Assembly (NCBI GenBank): GCA_902492065.1
Contig: CABUKE010000001.1
Span: 372,001-436,000 of the forward strand
From: an uncultured Eubacteriales bacterium
Lineage (GTDB): Bacteria > Bacillota > Clostridia > UBA1381 > UMGS1253
DNA: 64,000 bases
Direction: 5' to 3'
The notes beneath the pieces are model-generated. The model ran no database searches. It was not told the origin of the DNA and saw only the letters and a list, made by a program, of their open reading frames with translations. Both the position numbers and the translations under genes were made by a program. Shown here in pieces: positions 40,343 through 50,300 of the stretch (position 1 is its first letter; every line of letters starts with the position of its first letter).

Positions 40343-43300
40343 ATGCACAAAAAAGCAAAAAAGATTGTAAGCGTTTTGCTTACGGCGGCGATGCTTCTGT
40401 CGTCATCGAGCGCATTTGCGTTCAGTTTTGACGATTATGACAGCGAGGCCGGGGACCGCTTTGTAGCGGATTACTATGCGAATAAGGAAAGCTATTATCA
40501 GACGGATAATAAGGTAACGCGCTTTCCCGCATATGCGCAGCCGCATAAGCTCTATACAGACGCGGAAATGCAGAATGAGGGGATTCATAACTTTATTCCC
40601 GAGGTCAGCAGCGAGATTGGTGCGCAGATACAGGCTGCCGGCGGGGACAACCGGGTGGTGAACCGCTGGATTAAATACGAAGATGCGGGTGCAATGGGCT
40701 CGTCGCAGAACTTTTCTGACCATGACGTTATGTCGATGGCCTATTTGTCGCGTAATTTCGTGGGAGCAAGCCAGATATTGATTCCATACTATCCACTACA
40801 ACGCTGCTTTAACAAAGATCCGGCTGACATTAACATTACGGAGTATACGGAATTATACAATTTTTGGCTGACACCGGATTTGGACGGAAGATACAGCACA
40901 ATGGCGTCGTTTTATCCAGATGGGGATGGCACTATCTATTATGTAACATATGCAAATGCACGCGGCTTTGACAGCAGGAGCGAATGGGAAAAGATTTCTC
41001 AGGATATGTCAAAATCGTTGATGTACAATAAGCTTACGGGAAAGCCGGGAGAACAGGAGTTTGCAGATTCAAATAAGAATTATCCGGTTACGTTAATCAA
41101 CGATATCGAATATTCGTGGACGAACTTGCAGCAGATGGCTAAGATGAAAGCATCGGCATGGCTGGATAGCGAAGCAGGAATGCCATATTCCTATGAGCAT
41201 GAACGTGTATTGACCGGTACAAACTCTGCGCCAGACGGTCGTCTGGATGTGGGGGGGATTTTGTATGTATACAAAATGTCTTTTACAGCAGGACAGCTTG
41301 TCGAGCTTCCTACGCCGGCGGCAAAGGGCGGCTATGGCACGTTCCTGATTCGGTGGAACGACCGCCAGAGTGAGAAGGCATCACTGGACGCATTGGGGTA
41401 CAAAATCAATGGGGAAGGCGAGACGATTAGTGTTCCGAGCTATAATCCCAATACGGAAACGTATACAGTTGACGTTGGGTACGGAGCTGCCTTTGCCACA
41501 ATAGAGGCGAGCGGTGCGGGAGAGATTAGCAAGCCGGATATTATTGATTTTACGGATGGAAGCGCAACGGCGGATGTGGCGGTAAAAACGGAACATGCAG
41601 AGGAAACGTATACCATTGAGTTTACGGCGCCGCAGTTTGAAAGCGCTCTGTCTGCACCGGACGCAATCAGCTATTTGACGCCAAAGACGCCGAACAGCAA
41701 TACAAACGAGTCTGAGGTTCTGGTTGACGGCTATCATGAAACATCACAAACAACGGAATTTTCAATCAAATTGTTTGCTAACCAAGCAGCGACAGAGTTT
41801 AAGGCGAAGAAACCGTATGATACAAACGTGGAGCTGACAGAAGCCGACTCGTCTTATCCCTATCTGGAAGGAACAGCATACCGCGCCTTTAATATGACTA
41901 CGGGGGAAGAAACGTGGAATGCATCAGTAGGTGACACGGTGAAGATCCTCGCAAGCCGCACGGTGGATGACCATACATACAAGAATGTTTACACGATTCA
42001 TGTCGGACAGTTTGCGCCAGCCTACGGCTACAACGACGGAAATATTACCATTACGCCGGATGTGGGCTTAAAGACGGTGGGGCCTGTCGTGGTAAACCCG
42101 AGCGCACTTGATGCGCGGGTACCACTCTTCTCTGACCGCTATCCGCAGCATGTGCTTGCCTTTGCAGGAGAATATGTCAAAGGCGCGACGCATATCGCTC
42201 TGCCGCTGAACGATTCGACCCGTTCTTCAGATGAAGAAATTAAAGCGTACCATGCAGGGGATAATAAATATTTCGCCGTTACCGCAAAGAAGCCGGGAAC
42301 GATTTATCTTGCGGCTTCGGCTGGTGATGTGTCAAAGAACCACACAGAGGAGCGTGGTTGGAAAAAGGTTGCTGACGTATATACGGACTTTACAAATGAA
42401 GTTGTCAATGCAAACGATAAATATACTGGCGGTGTAAACCAGCTGACAAACTTAACGGGTGCTGACATATCGGATAGTTTTGCGTTGCCGCTTGGCTTCT
42501 ACCGCATTCAGTACGGCGAGACGATAAACGGTGTTTACCGGGTAGGCGATTCTGTCACGCCGAAAAACCGAATTGACCGTACAAGGAAAAAGAACAGTGC
42601 AGGTGTTTATGAGGATAAAGTTTGCTCTGCTACAGCAAATCAGATTTCCAATCGGACGATGGTTTATCGCCACTTTGAGGCCGGCGAAGAAGTGCAGATT
42701 TATACCATGGGCAGCAGCGAAAATGAGAATTTGATTCCGTTTATTGTATGGGATGATGCGACGGCAGAGGACATTAACGGCCCGGATAAAGTGAAGGATT
42801 TGACATTGAACGCGGATTTCTGTTATACCTATATGGGGGACGCTGATACGGCGCCGAAGCAGGACGCAGTTAAGATTTATGGAGGCGACGGACTCCCGGG
42901 GAGTGCATACTACAGCCAAAATATGGCGGCGACCTATGGGCTAAACTATGTTGTTGAGGACGATATTGTATTGGGGGAAGGAAAGACCGGCGATTCTACG
43001 CTTGTGTATTCCGACCGTAATAACCGTTTTTTATCGCAGAGCAATACGTCAGAATACTTTAGCGGCGGCACGATTATACGCCGTCCAAAGGGGGAAACGG
43101 GGCCGCTGAAGTTTGACACAGTTACCGATCCGAATGGAATTGTAATTGAAGGGTCGAAGGGACAGCCCTTCTTTACGGGAGCTTACTCGGGCAAAAACGG
43201 AGAGCCATACTGGATGAGCTTTACGGTGACATCCGGCGCAACGGTGTTTACGAATACTGTCAATGGCACATGGTATAATGCGCCTGAAGATTGGACAAAG

Positions 43301-44839
43301 GCGGACGAAAACAGTCTGAAATTGGCAGACAAAAATGTTTATTACCGCCATTTCAATGCGGGTGAAACGGTCAATATCCCCAACTACGGCTGGGATGATT
43401 CGCTTCCGGAAACGACGACCTATTGGGACCCGACGACGTATGTAATTGTCTGGGACAGTCAGGGAAAAGTAAACCCGGATACGCTCTCAGGTGATGCGTC
43501 CATTGCATCAATCACGGTCAACGGGGAAACGGTTCCGGTTTTTGCAGAACAGACGGCGTATACCGTGGAAGTCGATGCTGATACTATGACAGCGGAGCTT
43601 GCCGTTACGCCGACGGAGAGCGGTGCGACGGTGCTCTACGGCGACGAAGAGGCTACGGGCAGCTCTTATCTGGTCGCGTCGTTACCGGCTGAAATCCCGG
43701 TCAAAGTTAAGGCGCCAAAAGGTAACATAGTGGAATATACGTTTACATTTACCCAGGCTGTACAGCAGGTGCATCTTGCTGTTGGCGCGTCGGGCGGAAC
43801 AATACAGGCCGTTGTCGGCGAGGAACCGTCGGCAGACTGGTCTACTGGGAAAGAGGTCGACTTTGCACGTGGCACAAAGATTGTGCTGACTGCGGCTGCC
43901 GATGCAGAGTATACCTTCCTTTACTGGCTTGATAAAGATTCCGGCCGGATTGTATCCGACCAGGCGGAGTATAGCTTCTATCTCGGGTCAGACCGGAATC
44001 TGGAGGCTGTGTTTGCACCGGCGGCGACGGATGAAACAAAAACGGTAGTGTTCAAGAATAAGAATAACCAGATTGTGCTCTACCAGCAGGTACAGGCTGA
44101 TGGCAGCGTTGTAGTTCCGGAGAATCCGTCCTATACGGGCCGTATCTTTGGCGGTTGGCTGAAGGACAATGCCATGTCGAGTATTAAAGCAGGCGATACG
44201 CTTTCGTATGACCGCCTGGCAGCAGGCAGTACTATTTATACGGCAGGCTATGCAAAGGCAAGTGACAAGTATGCGGTTACTGTAAGCGGCGGTACGCTTG
44301 CTGACGGTACAACGTCGGGCAGCTATGCATACGATACGCTCCTGACAGTGACGCTTGACAAGAATGCGGTTCCGGAAGGAAAGAAGTTTGCTTATTGGAC
44401 AAAGGAAGGCAAAACCGTCAGCTACAACGAAACGTATTCGTTCTATATGGGCATGACGCAAACTGCGGTAGAAGCCGTATATGTGGACGAAACAGTGGAG
44501 GTTGTAAAAGAACCGGTCATCGTGGCGTATGAGCCGATTGTAATGGAAAACGGCAAGATTGCCTTCTTCTCGGAGCGGAGTCTGGACAACTCGTATACGC
44601 TTGTAGAATCCGGTATTTTGCTGTATAACCAGCCCGGTCACTTCGACATCACCACGGACGGTGTGATTAAGGCAGTTGGAACTTCCACGGCGAACGATGG
44701 ACAGTACACAATCCGGAAGGCGAATGTCTCCGGTGGGGAAACATGGTATGCAAAAGCCTATATGATTTATCTGGATGGGAATGGCGCAGTTCACTATGTA
44801 TTCTCCGACACGGTAGAAGAGTCGTATCCGATTGAGTAA
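40343..44839 (+). CDS. Large secreted multi-domain surface protein
   Basis: This 1498-residue protein has a signal peptide (about 1-26, ending AFA). No SLH domain, LPXTG motif or terminal membrane helix is visible, so it may be released or bound non-covalently. Two related segments contain YRHF-AGE and IVWD motifs near residues 774 and 1000. Residues about 1055-1140 look like a cadherin-like beta-sandwich (NGETVPVFAEQTAYTVEV). Residues 1140-1400 hold InlB B-repeat-like or Flg_new-like units (YTFLYWLDKDSGR, RIFGGWLKDN, KKFAYWTKEGKTV). The first 1000 residues match nothing I recognise. GGGGGAGAGG precedes the ATG. It occupies the place of rpoB. Confidence 0.8.
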   Translation: MHKKAKKIVSVLLTAAMLLSSSSAFAFSFDDYDSEAGDRFVADYYANKESYYQTDNKVTRFPAYAQPHKLYTDAEMQNEGIHNFIPEVSSEIGAQIQAAGGDNRVVNRWIKYEDAGAMGSSQNFSDHDVMSMAYLSRNFVGASQILIPYYPLQRCFNKDPADINITEYTELYNFWLTPDLDGRYSTMASFYPDGDGTIYYVTYANARGFDSRSEWEKISQDMSKSLMYNKLTGKPGEQEFADSNKNYPVTLINDIEYSWTNLQQMAKMKASAWLDSEAGMPYSYEHERVLTGTNSAPDGRLDVGGILYVYKMSFTAGQLVELPTPAAKGGYGTFLIRWNDRQSEKASLDALGYKINGEGETISVPSYNPNTETYTVDVGYGAAFATIEASGAGEISKPDIIDFTDGSATADVAVKTEHAEETYTIEFTAPQFESALSAPDAISYLTPKTPNSNTNESEVLVDGYHETSQTTEFSIKLFANQAATEFKAKKPYDTNVELTEADSSYPYLEGTAYRAFNMTTGEETWNASVGDTVKILASRTVDDHTYKNVYTIHVGQFAPAYGYNDGNITITPDVGLKTVGPVVVNPSALDARVPLFSDRYPQHVLAFAGEYVKGATHIALPLNDSTRSSDEEIKAYHAGDNKYFAVTAKKPGTIYLAASAGDVSKNHTEERGWKKVADVYTDFTNEVVNANDKYTGGVNQLTNLTGADISDSFALPLGFYRIQYGETINGVYRVGDSVTPKNRIDRTRKKNSAGVYEDKVCSATANQISNRTMVYRHFEAGEEVQIYTMGSSENENLIPFIVWDDATAEDINGPDKVKDLTLNADFCYTYMGDADTAPKQDAVKIYGGDGLPGSAYYSQNMAATYGLNYVVEDDIVLGEGKTGDSTLVYSDRNNRFLSQSNTSEYFSGGTIIRRPKGETGPLKFDTVTDPNGIVIEGSKGQPFFTGAYSGKNGEPYWMSFTVTSGATVFTNTVNGTWYNAPEDWTKADENSLKLADKNVYYRHFNAGETVNIPNYGWDDSLPETTTYWDPTTYVIVWDSQGKVNPDTLSGDASIASITVNGETVPVFAEQTAYTVEVDADTMTAELAVTPTESGATVLYGDEEATGSSYLVASLPAEIPVKVKAPKGNIVEYTFTFTQAVQQVHLAVGASGGTIQAVVGEEPSADWSTGKEVDFARGTKIVLTAAADAEYTFLYWLDKDSGRIVSDQAEYSFYLGSDRNLEAVFAPAATDETKTVVFKNKNNQIVLYQQVQADGSVVVPENPSYTGRIFGGWLKDNAMSSIKAGDTLSYDRLAAGSTIYTAGYAKASDKYAVTVSGGTLADGTTSGSYAYDTLLTVTLDKNAVPEGKKFAYWTKEGKTVSYNETYSFYMGMTQTAVEAVYVDETVEVVKEPVIVAYEPIVMENGKIAFFSERSLDNSYTLVESGILLYNQPGHFDITTDGVIKAVGTSTANDGQYTIRKANVSGGETWYAKAYMIYLDGNGAVHYVFSDTVEESYPIE

Positions 44840-44852
44840 GGGAAAATAAATG

Positions 44853-44884
44853 AAAAGGAGGCGGATTATCCGCCTCCTTTTTTT
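44853..44884. terminator. Bidirectional terminator between the surface protein and uxaC
   Basis: AAAAGGAGGCGGA (44853-44865) pairs perfectly with TCCGCCTCCTTTT (44869-44881) around TTA, with more T residues after. Confidence 0.92.
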
Positions 44885-44895
44885 GAGATTTTAAA

Positions 44896-46278
44896 TCAAA
44901 ATCCCAGATACTCAATAATATTGTCACAGCAAATACCGCGTATCAGCTTTGTCAGCGTTTCGTCGTCGTTGGGGAACTGGCCCTCCTCGACCCATCCGCC
45001 GATAATATCGCAGATAATACGCCGGAAATACTCGTGGCGCGGGTACGACAGAAGCGAGCGCGAGTCCGTCAACATGCCGATAAACGTCCCTGCCGCGCCG
45101 ATTGACGCGAGCTCGCGGAAGTGGCGCGTCATACCCTCGATATGGTCGCAGAACCACCACGCCGACCCAAACTGCATTTTGCCGCGCACGTCGGCGGCAA
45201 AGTTGCCGAGCATAGCCGCGAGCACATAGTTGTCGGAGGGGTTAAGCGTATAGAGTATTGTTTTGGGTAGCTTATTCGCTTTCGCCAGGCTGTCGAGCAG
45301 GCGGGAGAGCTGCTCGGCATAGTTGGACGCATAGACCGAGTCGTAGCCCGTGTCCGGCCCGAGCCGCTCAAACATAGCCGTATTGTTGTTGCGCATGGCT
45401 CCAATATGAATCTGCACGGCCCAGCCGAGGTCATAGTATTTTTCACACAGGCGCAGGAACACATACGTTGTGTAAGCGTCGGCTTCCTCGGCGGTAACTG
45501 CCTCGCCGCGCAGGCGCTTTGCGAAAATTTCGTTCACAGTCGTCAGATGGGCCGGAACGAACGGAACCGTTGTAAACGCATGGTCGCTGATTTTGCACCC
45601 TACGGAAGCGAAAAAGTCCGCCCGCTCATACAGAGCGGCAAGCAGTGCGTCCACGTCGGCAATGTCTTTGCCAAGCAGGGCGATATAGTCTGCAAAGCCG
45701 TCCTGGCGGATATTTAATGCCTTGTCAGGGCGGAAAGTGGGGAGCACGCGGGTCGAAAAGCCATCTTCCTTGAGCTTAATGTGGTACTCGAGCGTATCGG
45801 TCGGGTCGTCGGTCGTGCATACGACGGCGACATTCGACATCTCGATAAATTTACGTGCGCTGAAGCGTCCGCTTTTGAGCTGCTCTGCCACATTGTTGTA
45901 AATCATGTCCGCTGTTTTCTCGCACAGCGGCGTATGGATGCCGAAATACCGCTGTAATTCAAGGTGCGCCCAATGGTAGAGCGGGTTGCCAATCAATAGC
46001 GGCATGATCGACGCAAAGGCATGGAACTTTTCTCGGTCGCTTGCGTCGCCCGTGATGTATGTTTCTTCCACGCCACACAGCCGCATGGCGCGCCATTTAT
46101 AGTGGTCGCCGCCGAGCCAAAGCTGCGTCAAATTGTCGTAGGTGCGGTCCTCGTAGATTTCCGCCGGAATAAGGTGGCAATGGTAGTCATAGATGGGCAA
46201 ATCCTTTGCCACGTCGTGAAACAGGTGCTTTGCCGTATCGGTTTTGAGTAAAAAATCCTGATCCATAAATGCTTTCAT
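44896..46278 (-). CDS. uxaC: Glucuronate (uronate) isomerase
   Basis: UxaC converts D-glucuronate to D-fructuronate or D-galacturonate to D-tagaturonate, the first cytosolic step of hexuronate catabolism. The 460-residue amidohydrolase-fold protein shows IYDYHCHLIPAEIYEDR near 29, with metal-binding histidines, and QIHIGAMRNNNT and AWWFCDHIEGM further on. AAAGGACGG precedes the ATG. It is the last gene of the minus-strand operon that begins at 51152. Confidence 0.95.
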   Translation of the reverse strand: MKAFMDQDFLLKTDTAKHLFHDVAKDLPIYDYHCHLIPAEIYEDRTYDNLTQLWLGGDHYKWRAMRLCGVEETYITGDASDREKFHAFASIMPLLIGNPLYHWAHLELQRYFGIHTPLCEKTADMIYNNVAEQLKSGRFSARKFIEMSNVAVVCTTDDPTDTLEYHIKLKEDGFSTRVLPTFRPDKALNIRQDGFADYIALLGKDIADVDALLAALYERADFFASVGCKISDHAFTTVPFVPAHLTTVNEIFAKRLRGEAVTAEEADAYTTYVFLRLCEKYYDLGWAVQIHIGAMRNNNTAMFERLGPDTGYDSVYASNYAEQLSRLLDSLAKANKLPKTILYTLNPSDNYVLAAMLGNFAADVRGKMQFGSAWWFCDHIEGMTRHFRELASIGAAGTFIGMLTDSRSLLSYPRHEYFRRIICDIIGGWVEEGQFPNDDETLTKLIRGICCDNIIEYLGF

Positions 46279-46302
46279 GTGAACCGTCCTTTCTGCGCGG
46301 TG

Positions 46303-47145
46303 TTATACGCCGGAATATGCCGAGAAGCCGCCGTCCACCGGCACAACGATTCCCGTGACGAAGCGGGACTGTTCGTTGTCGAGCAGGTACAACAGCGTGC
46401 CTAAAAGCTCCTCCGGCTCGCCGAAGCGGCCCATCGGCGTCATATTCAGGATTTTGTGCGAGCGCGCCGTGTAGCTCCCGTCCTCGTTGGTGAGCAGTGT
46501 TTTGTTCTGCGCCGTCAAAAAGAAGCCCGGCGCAATCGCGTTGACGCGGATGCCCGTTTTTGCAAAATGCACTGCGAGCCACTGTGTAAAGTTCGACACA
46601 GCAGCCTTTGCGCCGCTGTAAGCCGGGATGCGCGTGAGCGGACAGAACGCATTCATGGACGATACGTTGACGATAACGCCGTCCTTATTGCGCGCCATAT
46701 CCTCTGCAAACACCTGTGTCGGCAGGAGCGTACCGATAAAGTTTAAGTCAAATACGAACCGGATACCGTCCGGGTCGAGGTCGAAAAACGACTTTACGCC
46801 CTCTGCGTCGATGTCGCCGTCCTCATAAATGTCCTTGTCGGTCGAACCCTTCGGGTTGTTGCCGCCTGCGCCATTGATGAGAATGTCGATTTTGCCGAGC
46901 TTGTCGTTGATAATTTTCTTTGCCTCCACGAGCGAGTCGCGTACCAATACATTGCATGCCACTGCAAGCGCGCACCCGCCGCCCGCGTTGATTTCGTCTG
47001 CGATACGCTTTGCCGCATCTTCGTTTAAGTCGAGCACCGCGACCTTAGCCCCGCATGCACCGACTGCCTTTGCAAACTCGCTGCACAGAACGCCGCCCGC
47101 GCCCGTTATGGCGCAGACCTTGCCGTTTAAGTCGATTTTATTCAT
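46303..47145 (-). CDS. uxuB: SDR-type D-mannonate oxidoreductase (fructuronate reductase)
   Basis: This 280-residue short-chain dehydrogenase has the cofactor motif TGAGGVLCSEFAKAVG near 15, the NGAGG element, catalytic VSSM and YSGAK near 172, and a VPVDGGFSAY end. Fructuronate reductases of this SDR type replace the long-chain UxuB of E. coli in many Firmicutes. The position between uxaC and uxuA supports the assignment, which is by context. The ATG at 47145 follows GAGGGACAA. The frame is open upstream without a start signal. Confidence 0.85.
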   Translation of the reverse strand: MNKIDLNGKVCAITGAGGVLCSEFAKAVGACGAKVAVLDLNEDAAKRIADEINAGGGCALAVACNVLVRDSLVEAKKIINDKLGKIDILINGAGGNNPKGSTDKDIYEDGDIDAEGVKSFFDLDPDGIRFVFDLNFIGTLLPTQVFAEDMARNKDGVIVNVSSMNAFCPLTRIPAYSGAKAAVSNFTQWLAVHFAKTGIRVNAIAPGFFLTAQNKTLLTNEDGSYTARSHKILNMTPMGRFGEPEELLGTLLYLLDNEQSRFVTGIVVPVDGGFSAYSGV

Positions 47146-47171
47146 GATTTGTCCCTCTTTTCTCCTATCCT

Positions 47172-48212
47172 TTATTGATTCGCTTTTACAACGGCTTCCC
47201 ACAGGCCATTGATGTACGCCGCGCCGAGCGCGCGGTCGTAGAGTCCGTATCCGGGCCGGCCCTGCTCGCCCCAGATCATGCGCCCGTGGTCGGGCCGCAC
47301 GTACGCTTCCGGCGCGGCCTCATACATGGCCTTTACGATCTCATACATGTCAAGCGAGCCGCAGGACGACAGATGTGCCGCTTCCTCGAAGCATTTCTCA
47401 CCCGTGAGCTTGACGTTGCGCAGGTGGATAAAGTGCGCCCGGTCGCCGTATTTGCGGATAATGGCCGGCAGGTCGTTGGCCGGCGATGCGCCGAGGCTGC
47501 CCGTGCAGACGGTGAAACCGTTGTTCAAACTCGGACAAATCGAAATCATTCGGTCGTAGCTGTCCGCGCCCGTAATAATGCGCGGCAGGCCGAAAATGGG
47601 CCACGGCGGGTCGTCCGGGTGAATCGCCATTTTCATCCCGACCTCGTCGCAGGTGGGCATGATGGCGTTTAAAAAGTATGCAAAATTCTCCCAAAGCTTC
47701 TCTGCGTCAACGGCTTTGTATTCGTCCAAAAGCGCAATTAGGCCGTCTTTTGTATAGCTCGCGTCCCAGCCTGGAAGCGATAAATCGGACGTGTAGGGGT
47801 TGAGTGCATCGACCGTTTCCTGCTTGAAAATCAGCGCGCTCGAGTTGTCGGCAAGCTTATAGTCCAGGTCGGAGCGGAGCCAGTCGAACACCGGCATAAA
47901 GTTGTAGCAGATGACCTTTACGCCGTATTTTGCAAGGTTTCTGATGTTCTGGCAGTAGTTGGCGAGATATTGGTCACGGCTCGGCTTGCCGAGTTTGATG
48001 TCCTCATGTACCGGCACGCTCTCGATTACGTCGAGCTTCATGCCCGCCGCCTCAACCTTATCTGCCAGCGCTTTTATCTTGTCCTCGCTCCATACTTCCC
48101 CGACCGGAACATCGTAGATTGCGCTGACAATGACCTCCATGCCGGGAATCTGGCGAATATATTCGAGTGTGACCGGGTCGGAGCCGCCGTACCAGCGAAA
48201 CGACATTTTCAT
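47172..48212 (-). CDS. uxuA: Mannonate dehydratase
   Basis: UxuA dehydrates D-mannonate to 2-keto-3-deoxy-D-gluconate. The 346-residue TIM-barrel enzyme shows MKMSFRWYGGSDPVTLEYIRQ, the VICYNFMPVFDWLRSD segment, metal-site MKMAIHPDDPPWPIFGLPRI and RPDHGRMIWGE. Length is near the usual 350-390 residues. The next enzymes, KDG kinase and aldolase, are not in the window. Confidence 0.95.
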   Translation of the reverse strand: MKMSFRWYGGSDPVTLEYIRQIPGMEVIVSAIYDVPVGEVWSEDKIKALADKVEAAGMKLDVIESVPVHEDIKLGKPSRDQYLANYCQNIRNLAKYGVKVICYNFMPVFDWLRSDLDYKLADNSSALIFKQETVDALNPYTSDLSLPGWDASYTKDGLIALLDEYKAVDAEKLWENFAYFLNAIMPTCDEVGMKMAIHPDDPPWPIFGLPRIITGADSYDRMISICPSLNNGFTVCTGSLGASPANDLPAIIRKYGDRAHFIHLRNVKLTGEKCFEEAAHLSSCGSLDMYEIVKAMYEAAPEAYVRPDHGRMIWGEQGRPGYGLYDRALGAAYINGLWEAVVKANQ

Positions 48213-48293
48213 GGTTTCACAATCCTTTCTGTAGTGGAAATAAAAGTTTGGCGGGCAGCCAATGCGCCTGCCCGCCGGAAGTAATGTAGACTC

Positions 48294-49058
48294 TTATTTG
48301 TAGCCCATTTTCTTGAGGTTTGCGTAGCTTGTCGCAAGCGAGGTGAACGGGTCGGGCGTCCAGTTTGTATCCTGCTCTACATAGATGTAGCGCGGCTGAA
48401 TCTCGTCGCAGACAGCGCAGATTTCCTCCCAGTCAAGGTTGCCCTCGCCAACCTCGCAGATTGCGGGCGCATTGTCAACGACCTTCAAATCCTTATAGTG
48501 TACGCCGCCGACCATGTCCTTGTATGTGCGCAGGAACTTCACCGGGTTGATGCCTGCAACGCTGAGCCAGTAAACGTCAACCATGAGTTTGAAGTTGTCA
48601 TTTGCCGTTTCGAGGATGTAGTCCATGATGGTCTTGCCTTCTACCTTTACAAACTCGAACGCGTGGTTGTGATAGGTAAACGTCATACCTTCTGCCGCAA
48701 GCTTATCAGCAACGAGGTTCGCGTCCTTCATAAAGCTGAGGATCCCCTCCTTGCTCGTTCTTGCCGACTCCGGCAGACCGCCGATGCCCGGCATCATGCA
48801 GCCGTAAACCTTATGGTCGGCAATAACCTTCGCCGTATCGTTTACGAGCGCGTCCCAGTTGGTGTGGTCGCCTGTAATCTGGTAACCTGCCTTGTCGCAG
48901 ATTTCCTTGAGCTTTTCGGGTGCAATCGGCCCCATTGCGCTGTTCTGGCCAAATTTGTAGCCAATGTCAGCGAGCTTTTGAATCGTTGTTTCGATGTCCG
49001 CCTCAGTCTGAATCTGCTCGCGGACGGTGTACATCTGTGCACCAATCAATCTTTCCAT
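48294..49058 (-). CDS. TIM-barrel sugar phosphate isomerase/epimerase-like protein
   Basis: This 254-residue AP_endonuc_2/xylose-isomerase-like barrel begins MERLIGAQMYTVREQIQTEADIE. Metal-site residues are visible in YHNHAFEFVKVEG, LMVDVYWLSVAGI, GVHYKDLK and IYVEQDTNW. Such proteins epimerise or isomerise sugars, or act as 3-keto-glycoside lyases/hydrolases, when beside Gfo/Idh/MocA dehydrogenases. Here it lies 33 bases after such a dehydrogenase gene. The substrate is unknown. Confidence 0.85.
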   Translation of the reverse strand: MERLIGAQMYTVREQIQTEADIETTIQKLADIGYKFGQNSAMGPIAPEKLKEICDKAGYQITGDHTNWDALVNDTAKVIADHKVYGCMMPGIGGLPESARTSKEGILSFMKDANLVADKLAAEGMTFTYHNHAFEFVKVEGKTIMDYILETANDNFKLMVDVYWLSVAGINPVKFLRTYKDMVGGVHYKDLKVVDNAPAICEVGEGNLDWEEICAVCDEIQPRYIYVEQDTNWTPDPFTSLATSYANLKKMGYK

Positions 49059-49091
49059 GTGAAAACTGCCTCCTTAAATATGTAAAATAAA

Positions 49092-50255
49092 TTAATAGCT
49101 ACCCTCTGTTCCTGCTGTCTTTTGCTTTACTTCTTTTACAACCGTCGACTTTGCAACCTTGTCCTGCAATGCGCTGTAGAAGCCGTCATGGTCAAAGTTT
49201 TTCACGTCGACCCACTTGTTGCCGAGCCAGTCGGAATAGTAAATCGCGTTTGCAATCGTCATTTCGTTGATGCCCTCAAGGCCGGGGGCGAGCAGCTCTT
49301 TGCCGTGCAGTACCGCGTCGGCGAAGTTGTCGAGCAGGATTGCGTGCTGCGGACGGTCCTCGTCTTTGGTTGGAATCTCGCACTTCCAGCACTCCGGCGT
49401 ACCGAACACGCCGTCAAAGTTTTTATTGAATTCACGCTCCGATTCCACATTGCGCCAGAACGTAATTTTGCCGAACTCACATACGATTTTCCCCATGTCG
49501 CACGAAATCTCGAGCCGGTTTGTGCCGGGGGCCTCGCCCGTCGAGGTCGTGTAAATGCCGACTGTGCCGTTGTCGTATTTAAAAAATGCCGAAACGTCAT
49601 CCTCTACTTCAATGTTATAATATTTGCCGTAGTCATTCATGGAAAGAATCTGCGACGGCATCCCGAAAATCCACTGGAACAGGTCAAGGTTGTGCGGATT
49701 TTGGTTGATAATTGTGCCACCGCCCTCGCCCTTCCACGTCGAGCGCCAGCTGCAAGAGTCGTGGTATGCCTGCGGACGATACCAGTCCGTCGCAATCCAG
49801 ATTACCTTTTTGATATGGCCGAGCTGTCCGCTCTGGACAAGCTCACGCACTTTCTGGAACGGCGGGCGCGTCCGCTGGTTAAAGCCCATGGAGAACACCT
49901 TGCCGGACTTTTTCGCCGCCTCGTTCATCTCCAATACCTGTTTTGTATAGACGCCGGCCGGCTTTTCGTTATATACGTTCAAGCCGTACGAAAACGCCTC
50001 AATCGCAAGGCGCGGATGGTCGTAGTGCGGCACGGCAATCAGCACACTGTCGATTAGCCCGCTCTTCATCATCTCCGTAGCGTCGTCAAACACTTTTACG
50101 CCGGGCAGATTCTTCTCCGCCCATGTGCGCCGGTCGGGCGCAATGTCGCAGACAGCGACCAGGTCGACGAGCTTCGTCTGCCCGCCTGTAATGTTTTTGG
50201 AGTGGGTCACGCCGATGTTGCCCACACCGATGATACCAAGTTTGATTTTCTCCAT
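49092..50255 (-). CDS. Gfo/Idh/MocA family oxidoreductase
   Basis: This 387-residue NAD(P)-dependent sugar dehydrogenase has an N-terminal Rossmann motif GIIGVGNIGVTHSKNI, the EKPAG catalytic lysine near 97, and a C-terminal domain with GGGTIINQNPHNLDLFQWIFG containing the conserved GxxxDxxxH-like element. The family oxidises or reduces sugar and inositol hydroxyls. Between two isomerase-like barrels it probably makes or uses a keto-sugar. Specificity is not readable. Confidence 0.9.
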   Translation of the reverse strand: MEKIKLGIIGVGNIGVTHSKNITGGQTKLVDLVAVCDIAPDRRTWAEKNLPGVKVFDDATEMMKSGLIDSVLIAVPHYDHPRLAIEAFSYGLNVYNEKPAGVYTKQVLEMNEAAKKSGKVFSMGFNQRTRPPFQKVRELVQSGQLGHIKKVIWIATDWYRPQAYHDSCSWRSTWKGEGGGTIINQNPHNLDLFQWIFGMPSQILSMNDYGKYYNIEVEDDVSAFFKYDNGTVGIYTTSTGEAPGTNRLEISCDMGKIVCEFGKITFWRNVESEREFNKNFDGVFGTPECWKCEIPTKDEDRPQHAILLDNFADAVLHGKELLAPGLEGINEMTIANAIYYSDWLGNKWVDVKNFDHDGFYSALQDKVAKSTVVKEVKQKTAGTEGSY

Positions 50256-50300
50256 ACTGACACGATTCCTTTCCTGTTTAGTTTATACTGCGTATACGGG

